14,558 bases of DNA from Acidobacteriota bacterium (GTDB lineage Bacteria > Acidobacteriota > Vicinamibacteria > Vicinamibacterales > 2-12-FULL-66-21): contig JAIVJE010000297.1 of the NCBI GenBank assembly GCA_020200195.1, forward strand, positions 1 to 14,558. The letters are read 5' to 3'. A program made the translations under genes and the position numbers. Within the stretch, counting starts at the first letter, position 1, and every line of letters begins with the position of its first letter. Below, piece after piece: positions 12,852 through 14,558 of this stretch. The notes under the pieces are model-generated. The model saw only the letters and a program-made list of their open reading frames with translations. It ran no database searches and was not told where the DNA came from.

Positions 12852-13127
12852 ATGACTGTATGTATTACAGGTAACACGCACCCGCCGTCAAGTAACGATT
12901 GCGGTCCCGTGGCGGCGGCGGTGATCCGGCAAGCATTGCTGGACGCGCAGTCTTCGACGTTGCCGTCAGCGATTTGTGCACAAGCACGCTGGTTTCTCAA
13001 CGGCAGCGACTGGTTCTGCTTCTGGTGCAACGTCGCCCGCCTCGATCCCGTTCACGTTCAGAAGCTCGCCGCCGGCGTCCTGGCCGAACACGACGCGGCA
13101 TCATCGCCGCTCCGCCACTCCGCCTGA
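12852..13127 (+). CDS. Small phage protein of the WFxxWCxxAxLDPxxV type, only plus-strand gene
   Basis: The 91-aa frame ends at 13127 and carries a pattern I have seen in many small uncharacterised phage proteins: AVIRQALLDAQSS (residues about 23-35) followed by ARWFLNGSDWFCFWCNVARL (about 47-66) and LDPVHV. The function is unknown. The start is unsure: ATG 12852 abuts the RHH ATG, while GTG 12909 and GTG 12921 are in frame and would avoid the opposing promoter. It converges with and overlaps the 3' end of the membrane-protein gene by 27 nt. Its strand suggests separate regulation from its neighbours. Confidence 0.6.
   Translation: MTVCITGNTHPPSSNDCGPVAAAVIRQALLDAQSSTLPSAICAQARWFLNGSDWFCFWCNVARLDPVHVQKLAAGVLAEHDAASSPLRHSA
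12862..12891 (-). promoter_or_regulatory. Promoter and overlapping operator of the RHH gene
   Basis: On the minus strand TTGACG (12886-12891) precedes a -10-like TGTAAT (12864-12869) at 16 bp, or TAATAC (12862-12867) at 18 bp. The imperfect palindrome GTATTAC-AG-GTAACAC (plus strand, 12862-12877) overlaps the -10, matching 6 of 7 positions. This suits autorepression by the RHH protein. The half-site GTAACAC also occurs at 5651-5657. Confidence 0.6.
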
Positions 13128-13283
13128 CGCTTCGTCTCCGTCCGCGCTTGTCCTGACCAGCGTCCACGCCAGCATCAGCAGCACGAGACCGGAGTACAGA
13201 AGCATCCACGCTGCGCCCACGAAGAGGTAGACCGCGGCGCCGATACACAGCGCCGCCGCGACCAGCAGTAGGTCTGCAACCAT
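13101..13283 (-). CDS. Small two-helix membrane protein
   Basis: The 60-aa protein has two hydrophobic segments (about 4-22 and 24-43) and a short charged C-terminal tail (SADGDEASGG). There is no signal cleavage site. Holin-like in size and topology, but no lysin is visible nearby, so I do not call it a holin. It starts at an ATG sharing one base with the preceding 26-codon ORF's stop (TAATG). Confidence 0.65.
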   Translation of the reverse strand: MVADLLLVAAALCIGAAVYLFVGAAWMLLYSGLVLLMLAWTLVRTSADGDEASGGVAERR

Positions 13284-13363
13284 TACGAACTCATCGCCGG
13301 TAACGCTCGGCGAGCCAAACGGCAGCCGGCTTGTTTTTTGGTTTCGCTTTGATTCGCACTCAT
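13283..13363 (-). CDS. Possible 26-aa ORF bridging the protease-like and membrane-protein genes
   Basis: The ATG overlaps the protease-like stop (ATGA) and its stop overlaps the next ATG (TAATG), so the three are arranged as a translation-coupled chain. The product is basic and short (MSANQSETKKQAGCRLAR...). It may serve mainly to pass ribosomes to the membrane protein. No function is assignable. Confidence 0.4.
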   Translation of the reverse strand: MSANQSETKKQAGCRLARRALPAMSS

Positions 13364-13884
13364 ACCATCGCCTCCAGTTCGGCGAGCTCGTCCTCGATGT
13401 CGCGGTCGCGGGCCTCGAGGTCCGCACTCGTAGCTCGCCAGGTCCAATATTTCGTTTGCGGTGCAAGCCAGCCGCTGGCCAGCCGGGCGCCGGCGCGCAC
13501 GTGCACAGCGCACAACTCCGCGTTCAGCACGGTGCGATGGCGCACCGGTGGTAATGACCAGGCTGCCTCGCGGACGCGGTACCGGAGCACGAGACCCAAC
13601 GGCTCCGCGCACGCGGCGTGTAGCAGCGCGAGTACACCCGGTAACACGTCCCACGGTTGCAATTGCATGTGCAGGCCGTGCGCGTTTTCGGTCAGCGTCA
13701 GCGATCCGTCACGCAGATTACCGACGTGACTTCCTGCGAAGACGCAGGGAACAGACAACCGTCGCTCGATCGAGCGCGAGAATGCGCCAGGCTGGAACGA
13801 CTCGGTCCGATCCGCACGAGTGAAGGCGCGCGCCCACTCCACCGCGTAGCCAACAAAGGCCGGCGCCGCAGGTTCGGCAAGCAT
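13360..13884 (-). CDS. Prohead-protease-like paralogue, apparently lacking the serine nucleophile
   Basis: The 174-aa protein follows the same layout as the neighbouring protease: GYAVEWARAFTRADRTESFQPGAF (residues about 12-35), a His in FAGSHVGNL (H53), DGSLTLTENAHGLHMQL (59-75) and a later REAAWS/HRTVLNAELCAVHV block resembling the family's substrate-site end. At the position where HK97-type proteases carry a Ser (as GVS in the neighbour), this protein reads LGLVLRY (96-102). This implies loss of activity, if the alignment by eye is right. A helical acidic tail (about 154-174) follows. The ATG at 13884 lies 4 nt after the upstream stop; a longer frame from 13992 would overlap that gene by 104 nt. 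It may be a scaffold or inhibitor, but this is inference. Confidence 0.7.
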   Translation of the reverse strand: MLAEPAAPAFVGYAVEWARAFTRADRTESFQPGAFSRSIERRLSVPCVFAGSHVGNLRDGSLTLTENAHGLHMQLQPWDVLPGVLALLHAACAEPLGLVLRYRVREAAWSLPPVRHRTVLNAELCAVHVRAGARLASGWLAPQTKYWTWRATSADLEARDRDIEDELAELEAMV

Positions 13885-13888
13885 GGAT

Positions 13889-14558
13889 TTACGCTGCCCA
13901 ACCGCGCGATTCACTGACGCGCCGCTGATTCTCCGGTGTGGCCAGGCCGGCCCATCCACCGGGGAATGAGGGACGGTCGCTCCCGATGACAATGGCGATC
14001 TCCCGGAGCTCGCTGCGCGTGATCGTCCGGTAGTTCATGGACGGGTGCCAGGCGAAGTCGCTGCGCGTGCGCGTCCATGTGGGTGAGACACCATGAATCG
14101 ACCCAGCTTGCGCGCACAGCACGGCGCGCTGTCCGTCGCCGTTGTCGTAGGGCGTCAAGGCGAACGCCAGGCCGGCTTCGGTTTCCCACAACCGCAGCGA
14201 TCCGTCGCGCGTGGAGCCGATCTGCGGTTCGAGCCGCTGTCGCAGCTTCAGTGGTTCGTGATTGATCGAGGCGACCACCTCCGGATTGCTGCGGAGAAAA
14301 TCCCGAAAGGCGAACGGTCCGAAGGCTTCGGAGTACGGCCCACTGGTTCCGCAGTGATGCGGATCGCGGAGTTCTCGCCGGACCTCATCGCCCCAGAGAA
14401 CGACGTAGCCGGTCAGTGGCTGGAGATGCTTGCGCGTGGCCGCCTGCGGCGGCGCATTTGGTTTCGGCGCCGGCGCCGGCGCGCTGGTGGTTCGTCCTAC
14501 GCCTGGACGGCGCGCGACGTTCTGCGCGTCACGACAGCCACGGCAGACGGCCGTACAC
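13889..14558 (-). CDS. HK97-type prohead protease, N-terminus beyond the window
   Basis: The frame is open to the right edge. The protease part reads TGYVVLWGDEV, PYSEAFGPFAFRDFL, VVASINHEP (the candidate catalytic His), GSLRLWETEAGLAFAL, then IHGVSPTW (candidate catalytic Ser) and TITRSELREIAIV at the C-terminal end. These follow the HK97 prohead protease family, which cleaves scaffold and capsid proteins during head maturation. Ahead of it are a Pro/Ala-rich linker and Cys-rich residues (CTAVCRGC) near the edge that are unusual for the family and may be a fused domain. The apparent GTG at 14278 is inside the protease domain, so it is not the start. The real start lies outside. Confidence 0.8.
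   Translation of the reverse strand, partial: CTAVCRGCRDAQNVARRPGVGRTTSAPAPAPKPNAPPQAATRKHLQPLTGYVVLWGDEVRRELRDPHHCGTSGPYSEAFGPFAFRDFLRSNPEVVASINHEPLKLRQRLEPQIGSTRDGSLRLWETEAGLAFALTPYDNGDGQRAVLCAQAGSIHGVSPTWTRTRSDFAWHPSMNYRTITRSELREIAIVIGSDRPSFPGGWAGLATPENQRRVSESRGWAA

Noticed and set aside
13101..13283. Holin call for the two-helix membrane protein
   Set aside because: No endolysin or spanin is nearby, and size and topology alone are not specific.
1..14558. CRISPR array, insertion sequence, toxin-antitoxin pair
   Set aside because: No regular spaced repeats, transposase motifs or toxin were seen; the RHH proteins lack a recognisable toxin partner next to them.

Overview
The window is high-GC DNA from a temperate, tailed, HK97-type bacteriophage. 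It could also be a prophage, but the attachment site argues for a free phage genome. The host cannot be named from sequence. High GC and a CCA-encoding tRNA-Ala-like core fit several Gram-negative phyla. Nearly every gene is on the minus strand, so the phage reads right to left. Genes are tightly packed, with many ATGA, GTGA and TAATG overlaps.

Layout in reading order. (1) 14558-13101, head-maturation end: a prohead protease running off the window, a second protease-like protein that appears to lack the serine nucleophile, a 26-codon ORF and a two-helix membrane protein. (2) 13127-12852: the only convincing plus-strand gene, a small phage protein of the WFxxWCxxAxLDPxxV type, back to back with a ribbon-helix-helix (RHH) gene at 12851. 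(3) 12584-9947, an operon: two small unknown genes, two cysteine-motif proteins and a tyrosine integrase. (4) 10090-9824, attP: a core matching the 3' part of a tRNA-Ala, bracketed by a perfect 25-bp inverted repeat that looks like integrase arm sites. (5) 9713-7190, early region: an unknown 170-aa protein, two excisionase-type HTH proteins, an ORF whose frame is broken at a run of six G, and a P-loop ATPase with a C-terminal winged helix. (6) 7031-5061: a CxxC protein, an RHH protein, a P27-type terminase small subunit, another RHH protein and an HNH endonuclease. (7) 4928-1, tail region: a small helical protein, an HK97 gp10-like protein, a 1126-aa tape measure protein and two helical proteins, the last cut by the window edge.

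The modules suggest regulated lysogeny (integrase, HTH and RHH regulators, palindromic operators), DNA replication or remodelling (ATPase), DNA packaging (TerS and HNH) and virion assembly (proteases, gp10, tape measure). No large terminase, portal, major capsid or major tail protein is visible, so these must lie outside. The gene order is unusual: packaging genes directly precede tail genes, while the proteases lie on the far side of the lysogeny module.

The most interesting non-coding structures are the attP architecture, two TGTACGTACA-centred palindromes on either side of the terminase small-subunit gene, GTAACAC-type elements at two RHH genes, and the repeat-rich gap below the HNH gene, a possible packaging site.
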